A stretch of DNA of 64,000 bases from positions 62,001-126,000 of the forward strand of contig CACZNH010000006.1 of assembly GCA_902782465.1 (NCBI GenBank). Reading direction: 5' to 3'. A model generated the notes under the pieces. The model saw only the letters and a program-made list of their open reading frames with translations. It was not told the DNA's origin and ran no database searches. Position numbers and translations under genes: made by a program. Position 1 is the first letter of the stretch. Each line of letters opens with the position of its first letter. Source of the stretch: an uncultured Bacteroidales bacterium (GTDB lineage: Bacteria; Bacteroidota; Bacteroidia; Bacteroidales; Muribaculaceae). Shown piece after piece: positions 18,245-27,577 of this stretch.

Positions 18245-18826
18245 ATGATGGGAACTGCAGACATAGACAACCTGAACCGACGGGAATTATTTGAGACGCT
18301 CGCGAACAAGTGCAAATCAAGAGCTAGAAAAGATATCTACTGCATACTGATCGGCTTGATTATTATCATCGCGTTCTTTATCTACTTTCCGCAAAATCAG
18401 CATGTTCAAAATAGTACTCCTCATCACAGAATTGATGTCATGGTATACACAGCTCTTTTTGGAGTTATTTGCTGCACGGGGATATGGCTAATCCTGCACG
18501 ATTATTGGTATCAAAAGAGAATTGACACTCTTGACACTCCGGTTCAGTTATTGGAATGCCTCCAAAAGAAAATACGCATCGGCAACTTTAGTGTTCTGCC
18601 CATAAAATTAGGCTCTTGGCTTCTAACGCTTTACGGATCAGTAAGCATATTTTATTCTGGCAGCACTAAAATAACCAAATCTGAAACTTACGATTTGATT
18701 GCTGCAATGACAATCGGGGTTGTGTTATTTGCACTCTATGTCATCTTCTTCTTTAAACGTGACAAGATGAATCGTAAAGATGAGGAAATCATAGACCAAC
18801 TGCAAGACCTTGTCGAGATGTATTAG
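18245..18826 (+). CDS. membrane protein of unknown function, tandem paralogue A
   Basis: A 193-residue protein not assigned to a known family. About four membrane segments in two pairs are separated by a charged cytoplasmic loop with RIDTLDTPVQLLECLQKK; the C terminus is charged (KDEEIIDQLQDLV). The N terminus DIDNLNRRELFE and the segment NKCKSRA are closely shared with the next gene, so the two are duplicates. Codon use is visibly A/T-richer than in the glycosidases upstream. A second ATG follows directly at 18248. No enzymatic motif is seen. Confidence 0.7.
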   Translation: MMGTADIDNLNRRELFETLANKCKSRARKDIYCILIGLIIIIAFFIYFPQNQHVQNSTPHHRIDVMVYTALFGVICCTGIWLILHDYWYQKRIDTLDTPVQLLECLQKKIRIGNFSVLPIKLGSWLLTLYGSVSIFYSGSTKITKSETYDLIAAMTIGVVLFALYVIFFFKRDKMNRKDEEIIDQLQDLVEMY

Positions 18827-18856
18827 CAAGACGTCTTTGTATAGTAACCGGCTACT

Positions 18857-18869
18857 CATGTGCGTCTAA
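18857..18869 (+). repeat. leader motif shared by two paralogues, copy 2
   Basis: Exact repeat of CATGTGCGTCTAA, 29 nt before the ATG at 18899, mirroring the copy at 18202. Confidence 0.5.
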
Positions 18870-18898
18870 AGAGATAACATAAACCAATTAATCAGGAC

Positions 18899-19474
18899 AT
18901 GATGAAAGCAGCAGACATAAATAACCTGAACCGACGGGAAACATTCGAGATGTTCGCGGACAAGTGCAAATCAAGGGCAAACGTCTCAATCTGCGCCGGA
19001 CTGATTATATTGGGCCTCGCAATTGCGGCTTTGGTTTGGGCCTTGAACTGCCATCCGCAGAGTCCGTATTTTGATGATATTGATGCCATTTTTTTCTTCG
19101 CCTATTTCATCAGTATAGTTTGTGCGACGGGATGTTCTGTTCTGTTCAATTACCGGTATAAAAAAGAAATTGACCGTCTGGACACCCCAGACCAGTTGTT
19201 GGACTTGTTTGAAAAAAAACTCCGTTACGAAAAGAGGTTTTTTATAGTCCCCGTGATTATCCTGATGGCTTACATTTTTTACGACGGATTAATCCAACCT
19301 TTTGTCCGACTTGATACGAATCGGGCTGATATGTTCTATACCTTTGAGAAATTGGCTTACGTGATCGGGACTGTGTTATGTACACTCTATGTATGCAAAC
19401 CCAGAATCATCAGTCGAAGAGATGAAAAGCTGATAGACCAGCTATACGATTTCATCTGGGCAGGCAAACAATGA
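18899..19474 (+). CDS. membrane protein of unknown function, tandem paralogue B
   Basis: A 191-residue paralogue of the preceding protein. It shares INNLNRRETFE, KCKSRA, the loop EIDRLDTPDQLLDLFEKK and the tail DEKLIDQLYDF, while the membrane segments have diverged strongly. Conserved soluble ends with divergent membrane spans suggest that the loop and tail do the work. It is followed by about 460 bp of repeat-rich DNA without a convincing gene. Confidence 0.7.
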   Translation: MMKAADINNLNRRETFEMFADKCKSRANVSICAGLIILGLAIAALVWALNCHPQSPYFDDIDAIFFFAYFISIVCATGCSVLFNYRYKKEIDRLDTPDQLLDLFEKKLRYEKRFFIVPVIILMAYIFYDGLIQPFVRLDTNRADMFYTFEKLAYVIGTVLCTLYVCKPRIISRRDEKLIDQLYDFIWAGKQ

Positions 19475-19494
19475 CACTACCTCGACACAACAAC

Positions 19495-19810
19495 GATAAG
19501 GAAAACAATAAATACAATAAATTGTAGTGTCCGCAAAAAAGGCCGTAGGCCTGACAAGAAAATAGGCAGGGGTGAAAGGAGGCATAGCCGACTGCAATCC
19601 CTGTGCATTTGTACCCCAGACCCCAAACTCCGAAGGAGTGACGGAAAACCAATGCTGGAATTCATTCCGTCGAAGCTATATCAAAACTTACGCTCGTAAC
19701 GATTATCGAGCTTTGCTCGAGAAATTAAACATAATTACAATAAAAAAAAATTTAATTTGCTTGATTTCTCGGCCGTTAGGCCGATTAAAAATCCAGATAC
19801 GAATTATGAC
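19495..19810. repeat. composite intergenic repeat region, copy 1
   Basis: This stretch holds no convincing gene. It contains AAGGCCGTAGGCCTGACAA (19539-19557), a palindromic GGCC core, and a roughly 44-base segment beginning AATAGGCAGGGGTGAA (19561) that closely resembles 45300-45343. Further on, CGAGAAAT ... ATTTCTCG and GGCCGTTAGGCC form more inverted repeats around an A/T tract. This looks like a dispersed non-coding element. Confidence 0.6.
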
Positions 19811-19851
19811 ACACCTTCTTTGGGCTGACACCAATAATAAAACAAAAAAGG

Positions 19852-19907
19852 CTCACGCTAAGTCGCGTGGTCGCATCGATATTGGCGACTGGGCGGCTTA
19901 GCGTGAG
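19852..19907 (-). terminator. long hairpin downstream of mutB
   Basis: Fifteen-base arms CTCACGCTAAGTCGC (19852-19866) and GCGGCTTAGCGTGAG (19893-19907) with one mismatch; the loop contains a smaller GTCGC/GCGAC hairpin. It lies 33 bp beyond the mutB stop, followed in the minus-strand direction by a CTTTTTTGTTTT tract, so it fits an intrinsic terminator. Confidence 0.7.
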
Positions 19908-19940
19908 AACCTATAGTCAGTAATAGGGCTTATCGCTCTA

Positions 19941-22079
19941 TTATTCCTCGTCGTTGAGTAGGATGTGCATCACGTCGATGGCACTCTTCATGACACTGGT
20001 GCCGGGGCCGTGGATGGCGGCAACACCTGCCTTGTAGAGGAAGTCATAGTCCTGCATGGGGATTACACCGCCTGCGGTGACGATGATGTCCTCACGACCG
20101 AGCCTCTTGAGCTCCTCGATGACGGCGGGAATCAGGGTCTTGTGACCTGCGGCGAGCGACGACACGCCGAGGACGTTCACGTCGTTCTCGACAGCCTCGC
20201 GGGCGCTCTCCTCGGGAGTCTGGAACAAGGGACCCATGTCCACGTCGAAGCCACAGTCGGCATAGCCGGTGGCAACAACCTTAGCACCACGGTCGTGGCC
20301 GTCCTGACCCATCTTGGCAATCATGATGCGCGGCTGGCGGCCTTCCTTCTTGGCGAAGAGGGCGGTCAAGCGACGAGCCTCCTCGAGGTCGGGATTGGAT
20401 TTTGTTTCGGATGAATACACGCCTGAAATAGTTTTAACAACTGCTTTATAACGTCCAACAACTTCCTCGCAAGCGTCGCTGATTTCACCCAGCGATGCGC
20501 GGTCCTTAGCGGCCTCGACAGCGAGTTCGAGCAGATTGCCCTTACCCGTCTTGACACACTCGGTGATGGCGGCGAGGTCGGCCTTAACCTTAGCCTCGTC
20601 ACGGTTGGCGCGCAGCTTCTCAAGTCCTTCAACCTGTTCCTTGCGAACCTCGGTGTTGTCAATCTCCAGGATGTCGATGGGATCCTCCTTCTCGAGGGCA
20701 TACTTGTTGATGCCGACGATGGTCTGACGGCCACTGTCGATGCGGGCCTGGGTGCGGGCTGCAGCCTCCTCGATACGCATCTTGGGCACACCGGTCTCGA
20801 TAGCCTTGGCCATACCGCCGAGTTTCTCAATTTCCTCGATGTGGGCCCATGCCTTCTGCACGAGTTCGTTGGTCAGCGCCTCTACATAGTAGGAACCTGC
20901 CCAGGGGTCAATAGCCTTGGTGATATAGGTCTCCTGCTGAATGTAGATTTGGGTGTTACGGGCGATACGTGCCGAGAAGTCGGTGGGCAGTGCGATGGCC
21001 TCGTCGAGGGCGTTGGTGTGCAGCGACTGGGTGTGACCCAGAGCGGCAGCCATAGCCTCGATACAGGTGCGGCCCACGTTGTTGAAGGGATCCTGAGCGG
21101 TCAGCGACCAGCCAGAGGTCTGGCTATGGGTGCGCAGCGACATCGACTTGGGATTCTCGGAACCGAAGCTCTTCACAATCTTGGCCCACAACAGACGGCC
21201 TGCGCGCATCTTGGCAATCTCGGTGAAGAAGTTCATCGAGATACCCCAGAAGAACGACAGACGCGGAGCGAAGGCGTCAACTGACAAGCCTGCATTGATA
21301 CCGGTGCGGATGTAGTCCATACCATCGGCCAGGGTATAAGCCAGCTCGATGTCTGCGGTAGCGCCGGCCTCCTGCATGTGGTAACCCGAGATGGAGATGG
21401 AGTTGAACTTGGGCATATACTTTGAGGTGTACTCAAAGATGCTGGCGATAATCTCCATCGAGAACTTGGGAGGATAGATATAGGTGTTGCGCACCATGAA
21501 CTCCTTCAAGATATCGTTCTGGATGGTACCTGCCATCTGTTCGAGCTTGGCACCCTGCTCCAGACCTGACACGATGTAGAATGCCATGATGGGCAGCACG
21601 GCACCGTTCATGGTCATGGAAACTGACATCTCGTTCAAGGGGATACCGTCGAAGAGCACCTTCATGTCCTCTACCGAGCAGATGGATACGCCAGCCTTGC
21701 CGACGTCACCGACCACACGCTGGTTATCGGCGTTGTAGCCACGGTGGGTGGGAAGGTCAAATGCTACGGACAGACCCTTCTGACCCGAGGCCAGGTTGCG
21801 GCGATAGAAGGCGTTGGACTCGGCAGCGGTCGAGAAACCTGCGTACTGACGGACTGTCCACGGACGGAACGGGTACATCAACGAATAGGGGCCACCCAGG
21901 AAGGGAGGAATACCGGCAACGAACTCCAGGTGCTCCAGACCCTCGATGTCCTCATGAGTGTAAATGGGCTTGATGTCGATGAGTTCGGCATTCTTCCACA
22001 CTTCGCCCTCGGGCAGGGGATTGTGCTTTACATTAAAAGCATCATTGGCAATATCTATATTCTTAAAATTCGGTCTCAT
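19941..22079 (-). CDS. mutB: methylmalonyl-CoA mutase large (alpha) subunit
   Basis: A 712-residue adenosylcobalamin-dependent mutase subunit interconverting succinyl-CoA and (R)-methylmalonyl-CoA, the step used by Bacteroidales to make propionate. The TIM barrel has [18 protein letters not shown] and [15 protein letters not shown]; the C-terminal cobalamin domain has [10 protein letters not shown] with the DxHxxG lower-ligand His about residue 595, then AGG in VTAGGVIP. Length is as expected for the catalytic subunit. It begins 10 bp after the small-subunit gene, so the subunits are translated from one mRNA. Confidence 0.96.
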   Translation of the reverse strand: MRPNFKNIDIANDAFNVKHNPLPEGEVWKNAELIDIKPIYTHEDIEGLEHLEFVAGIPPFLGGPYSLMYPFRPWTVRQYAGFSTAAESNAFYRRNLASGQKGLSVAFDLPTHRGYNADNQRVVGDVGKAGVSICSVEDMKVLFDGIPLNEMSVSMTMNGAVLPIMAFYIVSGLEQGAKLEQMAGTIQNDILKEFMVRNTYIYPPKFSMEIIASIFEYTSKYMPKFNSISISGYHMQEAGATADIELAYTLADGMDYIRTGINAGLSVDAFAPRLSFFWGISMNFFTEIAKMRAGRLLWAKIVKSFGSENPKSMSLRTHSQTSGWSLTAQDPFNNVGRTCIEAMAAALGHTQSLHTNALDEAIALPTDFSARIARNTQIYIQQETYITKAIDPWAGSYYVEALTNELVQKAWAHIEEIEKLGGMAKAIETGVPKMRIEEAAARTQARIDSGRQTIVGINKYALEKEDPIDILEIDNTEVRKEQVEGLEKLRANRDEAKVKADLAAITECVKTGKGNLLELAVEAAKDRASLGEISDACEEVVGRYKAVVKTISGVYSSETKSNPDLEEARRLTALFAKKEGRQPRIMIAKMGQDGHDRGAKVVATGYADCGFDVDMGPLFQTPEESAREAVENDVNVLGVSSLAAGHKTLIPAVIEELKRLGREDIIVTAGGVIPMQDYDFLYKAGVAAIHGPGTSVMKSAIDVMHILLNDEE

Positions 22080-22089
22080 AGTCGTCTCG

Positions 22090-23934
22090 TCATTTTAACA
22101 GTTTAGCATTGAAGGCTTTTAACGTAGCAAGCACGTTGGTGCGCACATTGATGAAGTTGGTGATGCCCATGGCCTTGAATTCGTCGGTCTCGGGACCTGC
22201 GAGCACGAGCTCGGCACGGCCGTTGAGTTCCTTGACGGCATCGGGGATGAGGGCAGCATACTCGTCGTCGCTGGAGCAGAGCACGACAACGTCGGCCTTC
22301 TTCTCCATAGCGGCATCCATACCCTCCTTGACGGTCTTGAAACCGTTGTTGTCGATGAGCTCATAACCAGCGCAGGCAAAGAAGTTGTCGCTGAACTGGG
22401 CACGGGCAAGGCGCATGGCCAGGTTGCCGATGGTGAGCATGAACACCTTGGGGGTGTTGGCGGCGTGCTCGGTCTGGAGGCGTACCTCCTCGAACTGCTC
22501 GGCCAAACGCTTGGTGTTGAGCTTCACGGCACCCTCAGCCTCCTCGTGGTTGCAGCCGCAGTGGCAGCAGCAAGCCTCACGAGCGTCGGCCTTGTCGGCA
22601 CACTTCTCGGTGAAGTTGGGGAACTGGTTGGTACCCAGCAGCTGCTCACGACGCTTGGCGACCTTGTCAAAGCGCTCCTTGGCGGTAGCGTTGACGGCAT
22701 TGATGATGTCGCCGCTCTCCAGCGCAGCCTTGAAACCACCCTTGTCCTCGACATCGAGGAAGAGCTTCCAGCCCTGCTCGGCGAGGTTCTTGGTCAGCAT
22801 CTCCACATAGTAGGAACCGCCAGCGGGGTCAACGACCTTGTCGAGGTGGCTCTCTTCCTTGAGCAGAATCTGCTGGTTGCGGGCAATGCGCTCGCTGAAG
22901 TCGTCACTCTTCTGATAGGGAGCATCAAACGGAGTCACAACAATCGAGTCAACACAGGCGAGTGCAGCACTCATGGCCTCGGTCTGACTGCGCAGCAGGT
23001 TCACATAGCTGTCGTAAATCGTCTGGTTGAAACGGCTGGTCTCGGCATTGACATTCATCATGCACGAGTAGTCGTTGGCGGGATTGAACTGCTTCACGAT
23101 GAGAGCCCACAGCTCGCGTGCAGCGCGGAACTTGGCAATCTCCATGAAGTAAACCGTCGAAACGCCCATGTTGAACTTGATGCGGTTAGCCACCTCGTCG
23201 GCGGTGAAGCCAGCCTCGGTCAGCATAGCCATCCACTCGGCGCCCCAAGCCAGAGCATAACCCAGCTCCTGGTAGATGTAGGCACCAGCGTTGTTCAGTG
23301 CCAGCGAGTCAACGCTGAGCACGCGCAGGTGGGCGACGGGCTTAACGGTGTTCATCAACTCGGTAGCCATGGCAACGATGTCGCCGGGGAACGGCTCACC
23401 GTGCTTGAACGTGCGCTTGAACGGGTTGAAGGCGATGCTGCCCACGAAGGTGTCAACACAGCCAGCCTCCTTGCAGAGTTCAACGAGTTCCTTGGCATAC
23501 TTCAGCGCGCACTTGGGGCAGCACTGCAGGTTGATTTCACAAGCGGGAAGGACGATGCCTTTCAAGAGCGCCTTCAGGTCCACGTCACCGTTGTGGAGGT
23601 GGAAACCGATGGAGTTGATGCCCTTGTCGAGCACCTCAAGCGCCTTGGCATTGGCGGCCTGCACATCGTCAACGTCGATGTTCTGGCGCACCTTCCAGTC
23701 GTTGTTGTGGCGAGTACCGCGGACATAGGGGAACTCACCGGGGAGTGATTTGGTCTGCTTCAGGTCAGCAATGTCCACGCTGCGATACAGCGGCTGGGCA
23801 CTGAAACCCTCGTTTGTCCGCCAAACCATTTTTTTCTCAAAGTCGGCCCCCTTGAGGTCAACTTCGGCCTTGGCACGCCACTCCTCGGGAGTGACAGGCG
23901 CGAATTGGTCGAACAATTTCTTTGTTTCTGCCAT
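22090..23934 (-). CDS. mutA: methylmalonyl-CoA mutase small (beta) subunit
   Basis: A 614-residue non-catalytic partner of MutB. It has the mutase barrel fold ([33 protein letters not shown]) and a C-terminal cobalamin-like domain lacking the DxHxxG motif, as expected for the small subunit. An oddity lies in the linker between the two domains: [20 protein letters not shown], with five Cys and two His within about ten residues. That cluster could bind metal or be a neutral insertion. A -7 box is 135 bp upstream, past a simple-sequence region. Confidence 0.94.
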   Translation of the reverse strand: MAETKKLFDQFAPVTPEEWRAKAEVDLKGADFEKKMVWRTNEGFSAQPLYRSVDIADLKQTKSLPGEFPYVRGTRHNNDWKVRQNIDVDDVQAANAKALEVLDKGINSIGFHLHNGDVDLKALLKGIVLPACEINLQCCPKCALKYAKELVELCKEAGCVDTFVGSIAFNPFKRTFKHGEPFPGDIVAMATELMNTVKPVAHLRVLSVDSLALNNAGAYIYQELGYALAWGAEWMAMLTEAGFTADEVANRIKFNMGVSTVYFMEIAKFRAARELWALIVKQFNPANDYSCMMNVNAETSRFNQTIYDSYVNLLRSQTEAMSAALACVDSIVVTPFDAPYQKSDDFSERIARNQQILLKEESHLDKVVDPAGGSYYVEMLTKNLAEQGWKLFLDVEDKGGFKAALESGDIINAVNATAKERFDKVAKRREQLLGTNQFPNFTEKCADKADAREACCCHCGCNHEEAEGAVKLNTKRLAEQFEEVRLQTEHAANTPKVFMLTIGNLAMRLARAQFSDNFFACAGYELIDNNGFKTVKEGMDAAMEKKADVVVLCSSDDEYAALIPDAVKELNGRAELVLAGPETDEFKAMGITNFINVRTNVLATLKAFNAKLLK

Positions 23935-23971
23935 AAATTTTGAAAATTATATAGTAACCTAAAAATTCTCT

Positions 23972-24049
23972 GAGTTTTAAGTTTTGAGTTTTAAGTTTTA
24001 AGTATGATAGGTATCGCCTAAAACCTAAAGCCTGATGCCTAAAACCTAA
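23972..24049. repeat. simple repeats upstream of mutA
   Basis: GAGTTTTAAGTTTT-type units (23972-24002) are followed by two copies of GCCTAAAACCTAA or close variants (24016-24049). They lie inside the predicted mutA leader. Together with promoters at both ends they fill most of the roughly 300 bp between mutA and the DHH phosphoesterase gene. Confidence 0.65.
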
Positions 24050-24068
24050 TTATTACAATTCCAATCTG

Positions 24069-24076
24069 CAAAGGTA
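24069..24076 (-). promoter_or_regulatory. -7 box of the mutAB operon
   Basis: On the minus strand this reads TACCTTTG, a full TAnnTTTG match. The leader to the mutA ATG would be about 130 nt. The -33 element is not clear. Confidence 0.5.
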
Positions 24077-24202
24077 CGACTATTTCTTGAACTATGGCCG
24101 ACATTTTTCAATATTCCTTATAAAATAATGAAAAAAGCGTTAATGGTGATGAACAGATGCCATTTTCATCGGGTTATCGAGGGCAGATATTGAAAAAAGC
24201 AG

Positions 24203-24210
24203 TATCTTTG
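24203..24210 (+). promoter_or_regulatory. -7 box of the DHH phosphoesterase gene
   Basis: TATCTTTG, 26 nt before the ATG at 24237. The -33 element is weak. Confidence 0.55.
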
Positions 24211-24236
24211 CAAATTCATGCGTAAAGAAATTGACG

Positions 24237-25274
24237 ATGATCAGTCCTATTATAGACGAGAACACGATAGAACGGTTGCGGGCGCTGGTTAATGGCGTGA
24301 GCCGCATCGTCATCACTTGCCACAAGTCGCCCGACGGTGATGCCCTGGGTTCATCGTTGGCTTTGTGCCATGTGCTCAGGCGCTTGGGCAAGTCGGCTGT
24401 CGTGGTCACACCCGACATGGCCCCCAAGTCGCTGGAGTTCGTCCCAGGTGTGCGTGAACTGGTGGTTTACACCAAGAATGAATTGCGGGCACGCAACGTC
24501 CTGAATGATGCCCAGCTCATCTTTTGCCTCGATTACAACTCATTCAAGCGCATTGACCGCCTGGCCGAACTCATCGAACCGCTCAAGGTCAAGCGGGTGC
24601 TCATCGACCATCATCTGGACCCTGATGATGTCTTCGATGTCAAGATTTCGTTTCCCGAGGCGTCATCGACCTGTGAGCTGGTCTTCCGCGTGCTGATGCA
24701 GATGGGACTGCTGCGGTTCATGGACCGCCATGCCGCCAGCTGCCTGTATGTGGGCCTGCTGACCGACACGGGCGGCTTTGCCTACAGCTGCGACAATCCG
24801 GAGTTCTACGAAATTCTGGCTTCGGTGATGCGCCGCCGCTTTGACCGCATCGGTCTTTACAACAAGGCGATGAACACCTTCAGCGCCGACAGCCTGCGCC
24901 TGCAGGGTTATGCCATCAACGAGAAGATGCAGCTCTTCCCCGAATATGGAGCCGCACTCATCGTGCTAGACAAGGAAGAGTTGGAACGCTATCACTACAA
25001 CCGCGGCGATACCGAGACCCTGGTCAACAAGCCGCTCGCCATCCCCGAAGTTTATTGGAGCGTTTTCATGCGTGAAGATGCCGACCGCATCAAGATTTCG
25101 TGCCGTTCCCAGGGCGATTTCTCGGTAAGTGACATCTGTGCACGCTATTTTGGCGGTGGTGGTCACCTGAATGCTGCCGGAGGCGACTTCACCGGTACGC
25201 TGGAAGAAGCAATTGCAGTCTTCCACCAGGTGCTGGCCGATTTAAAAGCCGCTAACACCGCCGAAGAGAGTTGA
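24237..25274 (+). CDS. DHH-family phosphoesterase (NrnA-like)
   Basis: A 345-residue DHH/DHHA1 protein. CHKSPDGDALGSSLAL contains the DGDALGS motif, VLIDHHLDP is the DHH motif, and GGGGHLNAAGG near the C terminus is the DHHA1 substrate motif. NrnA-type enzymes degrade nanoRNA and dephosphorylate pAp; related ones hydrolyse linear cyclic-dinucleotide products. The ATG at 24237 is chosen over a TTG two codons upstream. The DUF4827 lipoprotein gene follows 32 bp downstream, an arrangement common in Bacteroidales. Confidence 0.9.
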   Translation: MISPIIDENTIERLRALVNGVSRIVITCHKSPDGDALGSSLALCHVLRRLGKSAVVVTPDMAPKSLEFVPGVRELVVYTKNELRARNVLNDAQLIFCLDYNSFKRIDRLAELIEPLKVKRVLIDHHLDPDDVFDVKISFPEASSTCELVFRVLMQMGLLRFMDRHAASCLYVGLLTDTGGFAYSCDNPEFYEILASVMRRRFDRIGLYNKAMNTFSADSLRLQGYAINEKMQLFPEYGAALIVLDKEELERYHYNRGDTETLVNKPLAIPEVYWSVFMREDADRIKISCRSQGDFSVSDICARYFGGGGHLNAAGGDFTGTLEEAIAVFHQVLADLKAANTAEES

Positions 25275-25306
25275 TTAACTAGAAACAAAACCAAATAACG
25301 ATAAGA

Positions 25307-25891
25307 ATGAAAAGATTTTTTTATGACAACCGCGTGCTCTTGCTCGCTATGACCGTGCTGATGGCACTCACCGCATGTGATGACAACGAGAGCTATGCCG
25401 ACAAGCTGAACGAGGAACGCAACGCCGTGAACGCTTATCTCGCCAATCACCGCCTGGTGATGTCCGTCCCCGAGGACACCGTCTTTGAGGTCGGCGAGAA
25501 CGCACCGTTTTATCGCATCGACCCCGACGGCAACGTGTATATGCAGGTGCTGAAACCTGGCGACCGCATCAATGACCGCGCCAAGACAAGCGAACCCATT
25601 TACTTCCGTTACTCACGCTACAACCTCGCCACATGGTATGCCGACGGCACTTGGACAATCACCAGCGGTAACGAGAATACGATGGACGCCTCCTCATGCT
25701 CTTTCAATTACTTGGACTACACCCTGCCCTCATCATCTCAATGGGGTTATGGCCTGCAGTATCCGTTGTTGTTCCTGGGCGTGGAATGTGAAGTGAACCT
25801 CATCATCAAGTCACAGTACGGCTTCACAAGCGAATTGTCCTATGTGACCCCGTTCTTCTTCCACGTTCGTTATTACCACAGCCAAATTTAA
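25307..25891 (+). CDS. DUF4827-type lipoprotein
   Basis: A 194-residue predicted lipoprotein (signal peptide ending in the lipobox LTAC, Cys about residue 24). The body (NESYADKLNEERNAVNAYL, then VMSVPEDTVFEVGENAPFY) resembles the Bacteroidales DUF4827 family, thought to be distantly related to FKBP-type folds; no peptidyl-prolyl isomerase activity can be claimed. It lies between the DHH phosphoesterase and glmM genes, all on the same strand. Confidence 0.75.
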   Translation: MKRFFYDNRVLLLAMTVLMALTACDDNESYADKLNEERNAVNAYLANHRLVMSVPEDTVFEVGENAPFYRIDPDGNVYMQVLKPGDRINDRAKTSEPIYFRYSRYNLATWYADGTWTITSGNENTMDASSCSFNYLDYTLPSSSQWGYGLQYPLLFLGVECEVNLIIKSQYGFTSELSYVTPFFFHVRYYHSQI

Positions 25892-25972
25892 ACAAGCTGT
25901 CAGCAATTAATCTTCGCGGATACCCGACAATTGCCAAAAGCTAATTGCTAACAGCTAAAAGCTAATATAATT

Positions 25973-27358
25973 ATGTCACTGATTAAATCAATATCCGGAA
26001 TACGCGGTACCATCGGCGGCCCTGCCGGTGATGGACTCACACCGCTTGACATCGTGAAATTCACTTCGGCCTATGCCACTTTTATGCGCCGCAATTCGCC
26101 CGTCAAGAGCAATGTCATTGTCGTGGGACGTGACGCCCGCCTGTCAGGCCGCATGGTGCTCAACACCGTCGTGGGAACCTTGACCGGCATGGGCTTTGAA
26201 GTGGTCAACATCGGCCTCGCCACCACTCCGACCACCGAACTTGCCGTGGTGGGTGAACACGCTTGCGGCGGCATCATCATCACCGCATCGCACAACCCCA
26301 AACAGTGGAATGCGCTCAAGCTGCTCAATCACAATGGCGAATTCCTCACTGATGCCGAGGGCAAGGAGGTATTGCGACTTGCCGAGGACGAGGACTTTGA
26401 CTATGCCGACGTGGACCACCTGGGCCGCGAACAGAAAAATTACACCTGGCTGCGCCGTCACATCGACCACGTACTTTCGTTGGAACTTGTCGATGTGGAC
26501 GCTATCCGCAAGGCCGACTTTACCGTTGCCGTAGATGCCGTTAACTCGGTAGGCGGCGTTGCCATACCCCAACTGCTCGAAGCCCTGGGAGTGAAAAAAG
26601 TGGAGAAACTCTTCTGTGAGCCAACGGGCCATTTCGGACATACTCCGGAGCCGATTCCCGAGAACTTGACCGCCATCAGCGACTTTATGCGCCAAGGCAA
26701 GGCCGACGTTGGTTTTGTCGTAGACCCTGATGTGGACCGCCTGGCCATCGTTATGGAAAACGGCGAGTTCTTTGTCGAGGAATACACCCTTGTGGCAGTT
26801 GCCGATTACGTGCTGTCACACACCCCCGGCTCAACAGTGAGCAACCTGTCGTCGTCGCGTGCTCTGCGTGACGTGACTGTGAACCACGGCTGCTCTTACA
26901 CCGCTGCCGCTGTGGGCGAGGTCAATGTCACCACCGAGATGCGCCGCACGGGTGCCGTCATCGGCGGTGAGGGCAATGGCGGCGTCATCTATCCCGCCAG
27001 CCACTATGGCCGTGATGCCCTCGTTGGCGTTGCCCTGTTCCTGTCGCTGCTTGCCAAGAGCGGCAAGACCGTGAGCCAGCTGAAGCAGACCTATCCTCAG
27101 TACAGCATCGCCAAGACCAAGCTGGAACTCAAGCCCGAGATGGATGTTGACGCAATTCTCAAGGCTGTCGAGAAGCACTATCAGGGCGAGCAGATGACCA
27201 CTATCGACGGCGTGAAGATTGACTTTGCCGACGGCTGGGCACACCTGCGCAAGAGCAACACCGAGCCCATCATCCGCATCTACAGTGAGGCGCATACCAT
27301 GCAAGAGGCTGAAAAACTTGGCAATGACGTCAAGCAGATTGTGCTTTCGCTGATTTAA
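25973..27358 (+). CDS. glmM: phosphoglucosamine mutase
   Basis: A 461-residue alpha-D-phosphohexomutase. The phosphoserine loop is TASHNPKQWN (Ser about 106), the metal-binding loop is DPDVDRLAIV, the sugar-binding loop is GGEGNGGV and the phosphate-binding end is RKSNTEPIIRIY. It converts glucosamine-6-phosphate to glucosamine-1-phosphate for UDP-GlcNAc and hence peptidoglycan and LPS. A phosphomannomutase/phosphoglucomutase role is the main alternative, but the N terminus (SISGIRGTIGG) and the GEGNGG loop favour the Bacteroidetes GlmM type. A terminator follows 25 bp downstream. Confidence 0.88.
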   Translation: MSLIKSISGIRGTIGGPAGDGLTPLDIVKFTSAYATFMRRNSPVKSNVIVVGRDARLSGRMVLNTVVGTLTGMGFEVVNIGLATTPTTELAVVGEHACGGIIITASHNPKQWNALKLLNHNGEFLTDAEGKEVLRLAEDEDFDYADVDHLGREQKNYTWLRRHIDHVLSLELVDVDAIRKADFTVAVDAVNSVGGVAIPQLLEALGVKKVEKLFCEPTGHFGHTPEPIPENLTAISDFMRQGKADVGFVVDPDVDRLAIVMENGEFFVEEYTLVAVADYVLSHTPGSTVSNLSSSRALRDVTVNHGCSYTAAAVGEVNVTTEMRRTGAVIGGEGNGGVIYPASHYGRDALVGVALFLSLLAKSGKTVSQLKQTYPQYSIAKTKLELKPEMDVDAILKAVEKHYQGEQMTTIDGVKIDFADGWAHLRKSNTEPIIRIYSEAHTMQEAEKLGNDVKQIVLSLI

Positions 27359-27383
27359 GCGGTTGAGGAAACAGCATGATATA

Positions 27384-27415
27384 AAGAGGGAACGCGATGC
27401 GTATCCCTCTTTTTT
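27384..27415 (+). terminator. intrinsic terminator after glmM
   Basis: AAGAGGGA and TCCCTCTT arms (27384-27391, 27404-27411), with inner ACGC/GCGT pairing, followed by TTTTT. This is a classic Rho-independent terminator. Confidence 0.85.
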
Positions 27416-27510
27416 CGTCGGCATTGCCGACGACTACGGGACAGCACAGCACCTCAATTCTAGGGATAGTCAAGAGGAAGGCGCTATTTTTAGTTTATTT
27501 TGGGATTACA

Positions 27511-27527
27511 GTGCCAAATAGTGGCAC
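27511..27527 (+). promoter_or_regulatory. inverted repeat, possible operator
   Basis: GTGCCA (27511-27516), a 5-nt spacer and TGGCAC (27522-27527) form a perfect dyad centred about 19 bp upstream of the -7 box at 27538. That is where the -33 element would be, and no TTG is present there. It may bind a regulator. Confidence 0.5.
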
Positions 27528-27537
27528 TTGGTCATTC

Positions 27538-27545
27538 TACCTTTG
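27538..27545 (+). promoter_or_regulatory. -7 box of the 102-residue protein gene
   Basis: TACCTTTG, a full TAnnTTTG match, 32 nt before the ATG at 27578. Confidence 0.6.
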
Positions 27546-27577
27546 CAGTGTAAAAACTAAATAAAGGAGGAATGACT

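Noticed and set aside
19572-19901. 109-codon open frame between the paralogue B gene and mutB
   Set aside because: It runs through repeat modules and the terminator hairpin; the sequence has no protein-like pattern.
22465-23748. 427-codon open frame antisense to mutA
   Set aside because: mutA is certain from homologous motifs; the antisense frame is a bias artefact.
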